Source: PGYU01 sp964637845 (GTDB lineage: Bacteria > Bacteroidota > Ignavibacteria > Kapaibacteriales > UBA2268). Taken from it: 5,248 nucleotides of DNA. The stretch lies in assembly GCA_964637845.1 (NCBI GenBank), contig CAZWXI010000135.1, forward strand, positions 1 through 5,248, given 5' to 3'. Below the pieces are notes generated by a model. It did no database searches. It saw only the letters and a list, made by a program, of their open reading frames with translations, and had not been told where the DNA came from. A program made the position numbers and the translations under genes. Shown piece after piece: positions 1 through 5,248 of the stretch; positions within the stretch are counted from its first letter, which is position 1, and every line of letters starts with the position of its first letter.

Positions 1-94
1 AGGTAGTAGGCCCACTGTCTTGTGCCTGAGCCATGTTTGTAGCTGTAAATATTAATGAGACTACAAAAAACATGGTAAATAATTTTTTAAACAT
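1..94 (-). CDS. Exported protein, N-terminal fragment (signal peptide only)
   Basis: Read on the minus strand from the ATG at 94-92, 31 complete codons run without a stop off the left edge of the window. The translation is a textbook Sec signal peptide: Met-Phe-Lys-Lys, a hydrophobic core (LFTMFFVVSLIFTAT), then NMAQA followed by QDSGPTT. The predicted signal peptidase I cut is after the A-Q-A motif at residues 23-25, leaving a mature protein that begins QDSGP. There is no Cys lipobox, so it is not a lipoprotein. An AGGTG Shine-Dalgarno-like sequence lies 6 nt upstream of the ATG (101-105), which supports this start over the second Met at residue 8. The mature protein is outside the window, so its function cannot be named; the product is periplasmic, outer-membrane or secreted. 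The gene is divergent from the aspartokinase-like gene at 272. Confidence 0.75.
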   Translation of the reverse strand, partial: MFKKLFTMFFVVSLIFTATNMAQAQDSGPTT

Positions 95-100
95 TTTAAA

Positions 101-105
101 CACCT
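101..105 (-). promoter_or_regulatory. Ribosome binding site of the exported-protein gene
   Basis: The minus strand reads AGGTG, then six bases (TTTAAA), then the ATG at 94. The match to the anti-Shine-Dalgarno sequence and the spacing are both good. This site decides the start codon of the left-edge gene. Confidence 0.5.
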
Positions 106-170
106 GTATATTTGTTAAACAAAAAATTGTTTTTTGACATTTTCAATATGTATAACAGTTTAATTTCAAG

Positions 171-188
171 AATGTTTCATGAAATATT
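171..188. repeat. Imperfect 18-bp palindrome in the divergent intergenic region
   Basis: The sequence AATGTTTCATGAAATATT is self-complementary except for the one pair 174/185 (G opposite T). Its core TTTCATGAAA (175-184) is a perfect 10-bp palindrome. It sits near the middle of the 177-bp region between two divergent genes, next to a candidate -7 box on the minus strand. Operators often occupy this position. The high AT content makes palindromes common by chance, so only the inverted repeat is certain, not the function. Confidence 0.35.
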
Positions 189-191
189 AAG

Positions 192-221
192 CAAATTTAA
201 TAATTTGTTGCTTTTTTTGAG
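192..221 (-). promoter_or_regulatory. Candidate Bacteroidota-type promoter for the exported-protein gene
   Basis: On the minus strand, positions 199-192 read TAAATTTG, a full match to the Bacteroidota -7 consensus TAnnTTTG. A TTTC lies 21 bases upstream (224-221), one mismatch from the TTTG/TTG -33 element and at acceptable spacing. A start site near 185 would give a leader of about 90 nt before the ATG at 94 and would fall inside the palindrome at 171-188. The region is very AT-rich, so a chance match is possible. Confidence 0.3.
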
Positions 222-249
222 AAATTTTTATCTTAATTTATTAGATTTA
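216..249 (+). promoter_or_regulatory. Candidate promoter for the aspartokinase-like gene
   Basis: TTTG at 216-219 is followed after 22 bases by TAGATTTA at 242-249. The latter matches TAnnTTTG at all but the last position, and the spacing is within the range described for Bacteroidota. Transcription would start near 255, giving a leader of only about 17 nt. The remaining sequence between 95 and 271 is AT-rich with A and T runs, and I see no RNA gene in it. Confidence 0.3.
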
Positions 250-271
250 TTTCATTTAAAAATGGGAATTC

Positions 272-1519
272 ATGTTTAAAATCATTAAAATAGGCGGCAT
301 CGCTCTCGGTATGAATGACCTATACAGGGATTTAAAGCATTTGCTTCGAAATAATAATGAAAGTTATTTCATAGTAATATCAGCTTTGAAAAATGTATCG
401 AGACTATTAAAATCTGCTTCAGAATTTGCTGTTCAAGGAAGAAAGACTTCGATGGAAGAGAAGATGAGCGAGGTTATTGAGAACCACAGGGAGTTTATTT
501 CAAAAATTTTTCCTGATGCAGAGCATAAGTTCAAGGATTTAATCGCCGGCTATAATAGCAAACTCGAGAAATTGCTGAGAAGCGTCTATGTAACAGGTCA
601 TTTGAGCCATCGGGCAAGTGATTTAATTTTGGCGAGTGGCGAGGATATATTGTTAGATATCATCAAGATTGACCTATCAGATAATATGTTGGTACAGACA
701 ATAGATTCGCGAGAGATCATCAGGACAGACAGTAATTTCGGTCAAGCATCGCCGGATGTCGAAACTTCAAGCAATTTAATAAATTCAAAAATTAGTCAAT
801 CAAAAGCTCTTCATTACATTACTCAGGGCTTCGTTGCGTCGGATAAAGACGGCAATGCAACGACCATGGGATTCGAGAGTTCCAACCTTACGGCAATGTT
901 GATTGCCCAAGCTGTAGGAGCTAACGAAATACGCATGATTACTGACGTATCTGGAATATACAACGCTGACCCCAAAATTTACTCCAACGCTAGACTAATC
1001 CCTGAGATATCATATAAGAATGCCGTAAAAGCTGCTGATTACGGGTTAAAGCTGTTTTATGCTCCGATGCTCAAAGAGGCGTTGGAATCGGGGGTTACAA
1101 TTTACTATGGCAATGCAATAGTCCATAATGATGAATTAACCATAGTTTCAAGTAATGCAAACATCAATAATTCACTGATTATCTATAAGGATGTCACCGG
1201 AGTGCAGTTCAAAAATAGGAAAGAGATTATTCATAGTGAGCAAAATATCATTGAATTTAGCGACAATTCAAGACATTTTATTTTTAAAAATGATAATGAG
1301 CTCTTTTTAAATGATACTAATTCATTAGCAAATATTAATGATAATGTAATTCTTATTTTCCTATATTATGAACTTAATTTAATCGTTACATGTATTTATG
1401 AAAACAATTTTGATTTAAATGAAATAAAACTGTTTATGCCCGAAAAAGATGTAATTCATCTTTTCACAAGAAAAGAAATAGCGTTAAAATTGGGAGAAAT
1501 CTTGCTGGCAAGAATGTAA
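272..1519 (+). CDS. Aspartokinase-family protein with altered active-site motifs
   Basis: This 415-residue protein is homologous to monofunctional aspartate kinases, which phosphorylate L-aspartate in the first step of the Lys/Thr/Met pathway. The amino-acid-kinase fold spans about residues 1-285. Recognisable blocks are KIGGIALG (6-13, the usual KFGGTSV), VISAL..VSRLL (35-46), SGED (122-125, the family's FGE), REIIRTDSNFGQASPD (147-162), TQGFVASDKDGNATTMG (184-200), TDVSGIYNADP (224-234), ARLIPEISY (240-248) and DYGLKLF (256-262). Several signatures are changed. The usual G-R-G-G-S-D loop reads G-F-E-S-S-N (200-205), losing the Arg that binds aspartate in characterised enzymes. The Thr-Ser of KFGGTS is Ile-Ala, and the His of the usual KVLHP is Tyr263. 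Residues from about 290 to 415 sit where the two ACT regulatory domains belong but are barely recognisable and very Asn/Ile-rich. The ATG at 272 is the first start after an in-frame stop at 257-259; only a weak GGGA (264-267) precedes it. Family membership is firm; catalytic competence is doubtful. Confidence 0.85.
   Translation: MFKIIKIGGIALGMNDLYRDLKHLLRNNNESYFIVISALKNVSRLLKSASEFAVQGRKTSMEEKMSEVIENHREFISKIFPDAEHKFKDLIAGYNSKLEKLLRSVYVTGHLSHRASDLILASGEDILLDIIKIDLSDNMLVQTIDSREIIRTDSNFGQASPDVETSSNLINSKISQSKALHYITQGFVASDKDGNATTMGFESSNLTAMLIAQAVGANEIRMITDVSGIYNADPKIYSNARLIPEISYKNAVKAADYGLKLFYAPMLKEALESGVTIYYGNAIVHNDELTIVSSNANINNSLIIYKDVTGVQFKNRKEIIHSEQNIIEFSDNSRHFIFKNDNELFLNDTNSLANINDNVILIFLYYELNLIVTCIYENNFDLNEIKLFMPEKDVIHLFTRKEIALKLGEILLARM
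1444..1469 (-). terminator. Hairpin able to terminate the permease transcript, inside the aspartokinase-like gene
   Basis: AAAAGATG (1444-1451) and CATCTTTT (1457-1464) form a perfect 8-bp stem with a 5-nt loop. Read on the minus strand, the 3' arm ends in a run of five T (1447-1443) before CGGG, and the hairpin lies about 55 nt past the permease stop codon. The stem is AT-rich (3 G-C pairs), so termination would be modest. On the plus strand it is coding sequence. Confidence 0.35.
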
Positions 1520-1540
1520 TTAGGATTTTCTTGTTTTTTT
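1507..1540 (+). terminator. Weak terminator-like hairpin spanning the aspartokinase-like stop codon
   Basis: CAAGAA (1509-1514) pairs with TTCTTG (1528-1533) across a 13-nt loop that contains the stop codon. Two further G-U pairs (1507-1508 with 1534-1535) are possible. Seven T follow directly (1534-1540). The stem is short and AT-rich, so this is only a candidate. It is the only such structure near the gene end, because the next gene begins with no gap. Confidence 0.25.
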
Positions 1541-2875
1541 GAAGTTGAATATTTTCCATGTTTCGAGGCTGACTCTCAAAGTCAGGTACAAGCCAAGCAA
1601 GCCGATTATAATATTTCCGGCCCACATACTGATAAAAGGTTCAATATGTCCCCTGTCAGCAAGTTTCTCGCCCCCGATAAGCAATGCCCAATAGACAACG
1701 TAAAATCCTAGACTCATAGCCGCACTTAACCCGAAATTCCCGCCACGTGTAAGCACCCCCAAGGGGGCGCCGACCAAAACAAACACGAAACAAGCGAACG
1801 GTAAAGCATACTTCTTGTGGATTTCCACTTCGTATTGCAGCGACTTCGACTCAAAAAAGTCAGCCTGGTTAAGGTCGGCTTGCAATTTAGAATAGAGCAC
1901 ATTTGCGTTCTGTATTACGCGAGTGATTACACCAATACGATTAGTATCAACAAGCAAACTGTCGTTTGAGGTAATCCTCGTCTTGTCATGAGGCATATTA
2001 ATATTGTTCAAACCATTCTTGAGAGTTGAATCAACACGCGTCAGGATATTCCCGAAATTCGTTCGGGCGGTATCAACAATCTCCTGCATATCCATAATAC
2101 GCATTTCCCTGTCACCGCGGGAAATCATATCTATCTGCGAACGTTCAAAAGCAAAGCCCTCGGATGGAATAATGATTTCGAAGGTCTCGAATCTCACCAC
2201 TCTGTAATCATTCACAAACCCGATACTCATCCTATGGACTTCACCATGGAACAATGTAATAATCAAATTCTTATAATCATCGGCAAAAACAATCACTCCC
2301 GAGTCTGCCGAAATAATATTCCGTTCTTGAAATTTGCGAACATCATAAATCGTAACGCCGTAAAGATTGCCGCTGATAGAGTCCACTTGCCGAGACAGTA
2401 TCGTATAGCCGTCAAGTTGCGTGGAGAATTTGCCGGATTCGACGCTAAATGTCGGTTTCTTTCGAGTAATATCACTCATTAACATCTTCGCACGCAAGTT
2501 TGAATCAGGCAAAACGTTATCGCTGAACCAAAATACCCCTAAGAACAGCAAAAATCCGGCTACCAAAACGGGAAACATCATCCTGACGATACTTCCTCCG
2601 CTAGCTTTGATAATCGTTATCTCCTGATTCGCCGCCATAGAGCCGAAAGCCATTAGCGAGCTAAACAAAATTCCCATTGGTACTGCAAGGATAAACATCC
2701 ATGCAAGATTTAAAACGACGAGTTGGACGATTATCCATTCGCTCAATCCCTTGCCGACCAACTGAGGTAGATAATTCATAACGAATTGCATGAGGTAAAG
2801 AAACATTACCGTAGAAAAGCCGAACAAGAACGGGGCAGTACAGGCACGCAAAATATATCGGTCTATTAACGTCAT
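1520..2875 (-). CDS. LptF/LptG-family permease (LPS export ABC transporter)
   Basis: This 451-residue protein is an inner-membrane permease of the YjgP/YjgQ (LptF/LptG) family. With a partner permease and the ATPase LptB, this family extracts lipopolysaccharide and passes it to the LptC/LptA bridge. The N-terminus (LIDRYILR, 3-10) is typical. Three membrane segments lie at about 14-36, 48-78 and 98-119, and three more at about 356-375, 381-400 and 412-434. Between them is a periplasmic beta-rich domain (about 121-245). The family motif GAPLGVLTRGG (369-379) and the sequence GGEKLADRG (401-409) confirm the assignment. LptF and LptG cannot be told apart here; the LIDRYI start leans towards LptG. 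It is about 90 residues longer than the E. coli proteins, mainly through a polar, probably helical stretch at about 250-350. The ATG at 2873-2875 has no clear Shine-Dalgarno. The gene is divergent from secG and its stop abuts that of the aspartokinase-like gene. Confidence 0.9.
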   Translation of the reverse strand: MTLIDRYILRACTAPFLFGFSTVMFLYLMQFVMNYLPQLVGKGLSEWIIVQLVVLNLAWMFILAVPMGILFSSLMAFGSMAANQEITIIKASGGSIVRMMFPVLVAGFLLFLGVFWFSDNVLPDSNLRAKMLMSDITRKKPTFSVESGKFSTQLDGYTILSRQVDSISGNLYGVTIYDVRKFQERNIISADSGVIVFADDYKNLIITLFHGEVHRMSIGFVNDYRVVRFETFEIIIPSEGFAFERSQIDMISRGDREMRIMDMQEIVDTARTNFGNILTRVDSTLKNGLNNINMPHDKTRITSNDSLLVDTNRIGVITRVIQNANVLYSKLQADLNQADFFESKSLQYEVEIHKKYALPFACFVFVLVGAPLGVLTRGGNFGLSAAMSLGFYVVYWALLIGGEKLADRGHIEPFISMWAGNIIIGLLGLYLTLRVSLETWKIFNFKKTRKS

Positions 2876-2918
2876 AGTAAATTGACGAATGAATTTTATA
2901 TAAGTTTGTAAAATTTCA

Positions 2919-2950
2919 TTTTTCTAAAATACTATTAATTATTATATTTG
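2919..2950 (+). promoter_or_regulatory. Candidate Bacteroidota-type promoter for secG
   Basis: TATATTTG at 2943-2950 matches the -7 consensus TAnnTTTG fully. TTTTTC (2919-2924) lies 18 bases upstream and is a one-mismatch candidate for the TTTG -33 element. Transcription starting near 2956 would give a 25-nt leader carrying the secG ribosome binding site. This is the most convincing promoter match in the window. Confidence 0.45.
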
Positions 2951-2970
2951 TAGTTCTATATTCGATGATT

Positions 2971-2976
2971 AGGTGA
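2971..2976 (+). promoter_or_regulatory. Ribosome binding site of secG
   Basis: AGGTGA ends 4 nt before the ATG at 2981. It is a strong Shine-Dalgarno for a lineage in which many genes lack one, and it fixes the secG start. Confidence 0.6.
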
Positions 2977-2980
2977 TAAT

Positions 2981-3343
2981 ATGTTTTCAGTGTTAGCCAT
3001 AATAATGATTATTCTCTCGGTGTTGCTAATTTTTGTAGTCCTTTTGCAACCCGGCAAAGGTGATATGATTGCCGGTATGGGTGGGCTTGGCGGTACTTTC
3101 AGTTCAATGCTCGGTTCTCGCCGGACTTTGGATTTGTTATCGAAAATCACGGTTGGTCTTGCCGCATCTGTATTGCTACTAGCACTCATCACCAATAAAT
3201 TTTTCGTAAGCAACGAGCAATCAGTCATCAGACCAATCACCGAAGGCGCTTCAATCCCCCAAACAGTTCCTACTGCACCCGTTCAGCCGATGATTCCGCT
3301 CCCCGAGCAAGGCAACGAGCAGAAAGATTCAGAGAATAAGTAA
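2981..3343 (+). CDS. secG: Preprotein translocase subunit SecG
   Basis: This 120-residue protein is SecG, the small auxiliary subunit of the SecYEG channel that assists SecA-driven export across the inner membrane. It has the expected two membrane segments (about 2-22 and 54-71). The cytoplasmic loop between them carries the family signature: LLQPGKGD (21-28), then a Gly-rich run (AGMGGLGGTFSSMLGS, 31-46), then a short link RRTLDLLSK into the second helix. The last 45 or so residues form a polar, Pro/Gln/Glu-rich tail (PTAPVQPMIPLPEQ, ending DSENK), probably disordered; such variable tails are common outside enterobacteria. The start is fixed by AGGTGA upstream. The gene appears monocistronic: it has a candidate promoter of its own and a strong terminator 25 nt after the stop. 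Divergent transcription of an LPS-export permease is consistent with an envelope-biogenesis neighbourhood but shows no direct functional link. Confidence 0.93.
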   Translation: MFSVLAIIMIILSVLLIFVVLLQPGKGDMIAGMGGLGGTFSSMLGSRRTLDLLSKITVGLAASVLLLALITNKFFVSNEQSVIRPITEGASIPQTVPTAPVQPMIPLPEQGNEQKDSENK

Positions 3344-3367
3344 AGAACCGTTTCATACTTTGATACG

Positions 3368-3396
3368 AAAGTTGTCTCACATGAGGCAACTTTTTT
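3368..3396 (+). terminator. Rho-independent terminator of secG
   Basis: AAAGTTGTCTC (3368-3378) pairs with GAGGCAACTTT (3383-3393) over 11 bp with a single T-G wobble and a 4-nt loop (ACAT). A run of six T (3391-3396) follows, the first three of which belong to the stem. It lies 25 nt after the secG stop and 65 nt before mrpA, separating the two transcription units. The matching A run upstream of the stem is too short for it to be a strong terminator in the reverse direction. Confidence 0.85.
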
Positions 3397-3451
3397 CATT
3401 CAAGCTAAATCACAATTTTATTCGTTTAAAATATTTTTTCTTAATCATAGC

Positions 3452-3455
3452 GGAG
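3452..3455 (+). promoter_or_regulatory. Ribosome binding site that sets the TTG start of mrpA
   Basis: GGAG is followed by five bases (CCTAA) and then TTG at 3461. The three bases directly before this TTG are an in-frame TAA, so no start further upstream is possible. The site and the stop together define 3461 as the start. The AT-rich stretch 3397-3450 before it presumably holds the promoter, but only a poor TATTTTTT (3432-3439) resembles a -7 box. Confidence 0.7.
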
Positions 3456-3460
3456 CCTAA

Positions 3461-5248
3461 TTGCTGTTTTTGCCGGTAATATCGGGAATAATTCTTGCAT
3501 GTCTTGTACCGTTTTTGTTCAAATTGGGCAGCAAAACGGCAAGCTACATTATTTCTCTTTTACCTTCGGTTCTCTTCATTTATTACTTAGTTACTTTTGG
3601 TATTAGTTCGGATACAGCTTATGTCGAGTCTTTCGATTTTTTCCCATCACTTGATATTAACCTGAATTTCGTTATGGACTCTTATACCCTAATATTTTCG
3701 CTTATCATTACGGGTATTGGAGCGGCGGTATTTTTTTATGCTTCATCTTATTTTGCAGACCACCCCCAATTAGATAGATTCTACATATATATACTTATCT
3801 TCATGGCTTCGATGCTTGGTATTGTGAGCTCCGACAACATGATAATAATGTTCATATTCTGGGAACTCACATCAGTCAGTTCATTTCTGTTGATAGGATT
3901 TTCTCACACGGAAGAAAAGTCGAGATATGCCGCATGGCAAGCCCTGCTTGTTACAAGTAGTGGTGCGTTGGCATTGTTGGCGGGATTTCTTTTGATTTAC
4001 CTCGAGACAGGTAAAATGAACTTTTCCGAAATTAATGCAGTACCGAACATAATTCAATCATCAAGACTTGTGCTACCAATTATGCTTTTGGTGCTTATTG
4101 GTGCATTCACAAAATCCGCTCAGATGCCATTCCACTTTTGGTTACCCAATGCAATGGAAGCCCCTACACCTGTAAGTGCTTATCTTCACTCAGCTACTAT
4201 GGTCAAAGCCGGTGTTTACCTGATGGCACGAATTAATCCGGCTTTCCAAGGAACTATTGAATGGGAAGCAATTCTTACCATTTTTGGCGGTGTAACCATG
4301 CTCTTCGCCTCTTATATGGCACTTAAGCAAACGGATTTGAAGCGCATTCTCGCATATACCACTTTGAGCATATTAGGTACACTGACATTATTAATCGGTA
4401 TCGGAACCCCCTTAGCCATGCAGGCAATGGTCGTTTATCTCATAGCACATGCACTTTATAAGGGGACACTATTTCTTGTCTCGGGAGCTATTGACCACGA
4501 AACAGGTACACGAAATATAGATGAAATCGGAGGTTTGCGAAAATACATGCCAGTGACGGCATTTTCAGCGACCATTGCCTCACTGTCAATGGCGGGAGTC
4601 TTACCATTTTTCGGCTTTATAGGCAAGGAGTTGCTATATGAAGCGGCTATCGGGCAGTCTCTTTTTGACTTTACCACGTTTGCTGTCGTTTTTCTTGCGG
4701 CTCTGTTTGGTGTAATAGCCGCCGCATTAAGTGGTATAATACCATTTTACGGCAAAGTCAAATATCCCGGAGACAAACCGCATGAAGCACCGATTTTTAT
4801 GACTGCGGGACCTGCAATTACAGCTATACTAGGTTTATTATTCGGTATTTTGCCATTTTTGCTCTCCGACAATGTCACCGAAGCAGTGGCAAATACATAT
4901 TATAATCTATCCCCGACAATCAGTTCGCAGATGTATCTTTCACTTTGGCACGGATTCAATGTAATTTTGCTCCTCAGCTCAGTTACTTTGGCACTCGGAA
5001 TTGTTTTGATTTATTTCAGGGAGCAATTATTACCGCGCATTCGCAAATATCATTCTCCCGAAATCTTGCGCCCCTCTGTCTTTTACGATACAACAATTAA
5101 ATGGCTCATTGCCAATGCTCGTTTGACTACAAGGATGCTCCAAAACGGTTATTTGCGAAATTATATAACCTCGATATTGTTGACTTTGTTCGTTCTTGTT
5201 GCTTTCTCGCTGTTCAATTATAACGACATCGCCACAATTCAACGATAC
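3461..5248 (+). CDS. mrpA: Na+/H+ antiporter subunit MrpA (MnhA), 3' end outside window
   Basis: 596 codons run from a TTG start to the right edge without a stop. The product is the large subunit of the Mrp/Mnh cation-proton antiporter, an inner-membrane complex related to the antiporter-like subunits of respiratory complex I. Many hydrophobic segments are visible. Family residues are intact: FWELTS with Glu135 (TM5), GAFTKSAQMPFHFWLP with Lys218 and His225 (TM7), EAPTPVSAYLHSATMVKAG (233-251), DLKR with Lys294, HALYKGTLFLVSG (330-342) and DHETGTR (345-351). Glu135, Lys218, His225 and Lys294 are each offset by five from Glu140, Lys223, His230 and Lys299 of Bacillus MrpA as I recall them. LWHGFN (495-500) and MLQNGYLRNYI (559-569) are characteristic of MrpA rather than NuoL. 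The MrpB-like C-terminal part, expected for proteins of roughly 750-950 residues, lies beyond the window. The first in-frame ATG is codon 72 (3674), which would remove two membrane segments, so TTG with GGAG upstream is the start. It probably leads an mrp operon. Confidence 0.92.
   Translation, partial: MLFLPVISGIILACLVPFLFKLGSKTASYIISLLPSVLFIYYLVTFGISSDTAYVESFDFFPSLDINLNFVMDSYTLIFSLIITGIGAAVFFYASSYFADHPQLDRFYIYILIFMASMLGIVSSDNMIIMFIFWELTSVSSFLLIGFSHTEEKSRYAAWQALLVTSSGALALLAGFLLIYLETGKMNFSEINAVPNIIQSSRLVLPIMLLVLIGAFTKSAQMPFHFWLPNAMEAPTPVSAYLHSATMVKAGVYLMARINPAFQGTIEWEAILTIFGGVTMLFASYMALKQTDLKRILAYTTLSILGTLTLLIGIGTPLAMQAMVVYLIAHALYKGTLFLVSGAIDHETGTRNIDEIGGLRKYMPVTAFSATIASLSMAGVLPFFGFIGKELLYEAAIGQSLFDFTTFAVVFLAALFGVIAAALSGIIPFYGKVKYPGDKPHEAPIFMTAGPAITAILGLLFGILPFLLSDNVTEAVANTYYNLSPTISSQMYLSLWHGFNVILLLSSVTLALGIVLIYFREQLLPRIRKYHSPEILRPSVFYDTTIKWLIANARLTTRMLQNGYLRNYITSILLTLFVLVAFSLFNYNDIATIQRY

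Noticed and set aside
111..136. Short inverted repeats (TTTGTT/AACAAA; CAAAAAA/TTTTTTG) upstream of the exported-protein gene
   Set aside because: They consist of A and T runs in an extremely AT-rich spacer and are expected by chance. No stable structure or conserved motif supports a function.
134..156. Sigma-70-like promoter TTGACA with TATAAC
   Set aside because: The hexamers are only 11 bp apart, far short of the usual 16-18, and the lineage probably uses the TTG/TAnnTTTG promoter type.
1756..1767. CCCCCAAGGGGG inverted repeat in the permease gene
   Set aside because: A two-base loop cannot form a proper hairpin, and the bases are explained by the conserved APLG codons.
2004..2627. Several open frames of 60-82 codons opposite or out of frame with the permease gene
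   Set aside because: They overlap a well-supported gene, have no family resemblance, and are explained as shadows of its reading frame.
2956..3240. A 94-codon open frame antisense to secG
   Set aside because: It lies over the complete and recognisable secG gene and has no plausible domain. The minus-strand frames at 4456-4677 and 5030-5242 are likewise shadows of mrpA.
3461..5248. NuoL (complex I subunit) or HyfB-like protein
   Set aside because: The proton-pumping core motifs are shared, but LWHGFN near residue 495 and the MLQNGYLRNYI block near 560 belong to MrpA, and no nuo gene is adjacent in the window.
1..5248. CRISPR array, insertion sequence, tRNA or rRNA gene
   Set aside because: I found no regularly spaced repeats, transposase motifs, terminal inverted repeats or tRNA-like cloverleaf. 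The non-coding gaps are all under 180 bp and AT-rich.

Overview
The window comes from a low-GC (about 40% or slightly less, by eye) Gram-negative bacterium. A member of the Bacteroidota/Ignavibacteria/Kapabacteria side of the FCB group fits best. The reasons are an LPS-export permease of the LptF/LptG family, a SecG with a form of loop I associate with that group, and upstream elements that resemble the Bacteroidota TAnnTTTG -7 box. Three of the five genes also carry clear Shine-Dalgarno sequences, which argues against a typical Bacteroides or Flavobacterium. The assignment is inference; no rRNA or other marker gene is present.

Layout. (1) At 1-94, on the minus strand, is the 5' end of an exported protein, essentially just its signal peptide. 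(2) At 95-271 is an AT-rich divergent promoter region with an imperfect palindrome in the middle. (3) At 272-1519, plus strand, is an aspartokinase-family protein whose substrate-binding motifs are strongly altered and whose C-terminal regulatory half is extremely AT- and Asn-rich. (4) At 1520-2875, minus strand, is an LptF/LptG-type permease. It converges on the aspartokinase gene so tightly that the two stop codons abut in a shared TAATTA. (5) At 2876-2980 is a short divergent region with the best promoter candidate of the window (TATATTTG). (6) At 2981-3343, plus strand, is secG, followed by a textbook intrinsic terminator at 3368-3396. (7) At 3461-5248, plus strand, is mrpA, the large subunit of a multisubunit Na+/H+ antiporter. 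It starts at TTG with a strong ribosome binding site and runs off the right edge (596 codons visible).

How the genes relate. The window is mainly envelope housekeeping: protein export (SecG), LPS export (LptF/G), ion homeostasis (MrpA) and an exported protein. The genes are arranged as separate, mostly divergent or convergent transcription units rather than one operon. mrpA probably begins an mrp operon that continues to the right. I see no mobile element, CRISPR array, RNA gene or clearly new multi-gene system. The most unusual item is the aspartokinase homologue, which keeps its nucleotide-site motifs but has lost signature aspartate-site residues. It may be a non-canonical kinase or a pseudo-enzyme.
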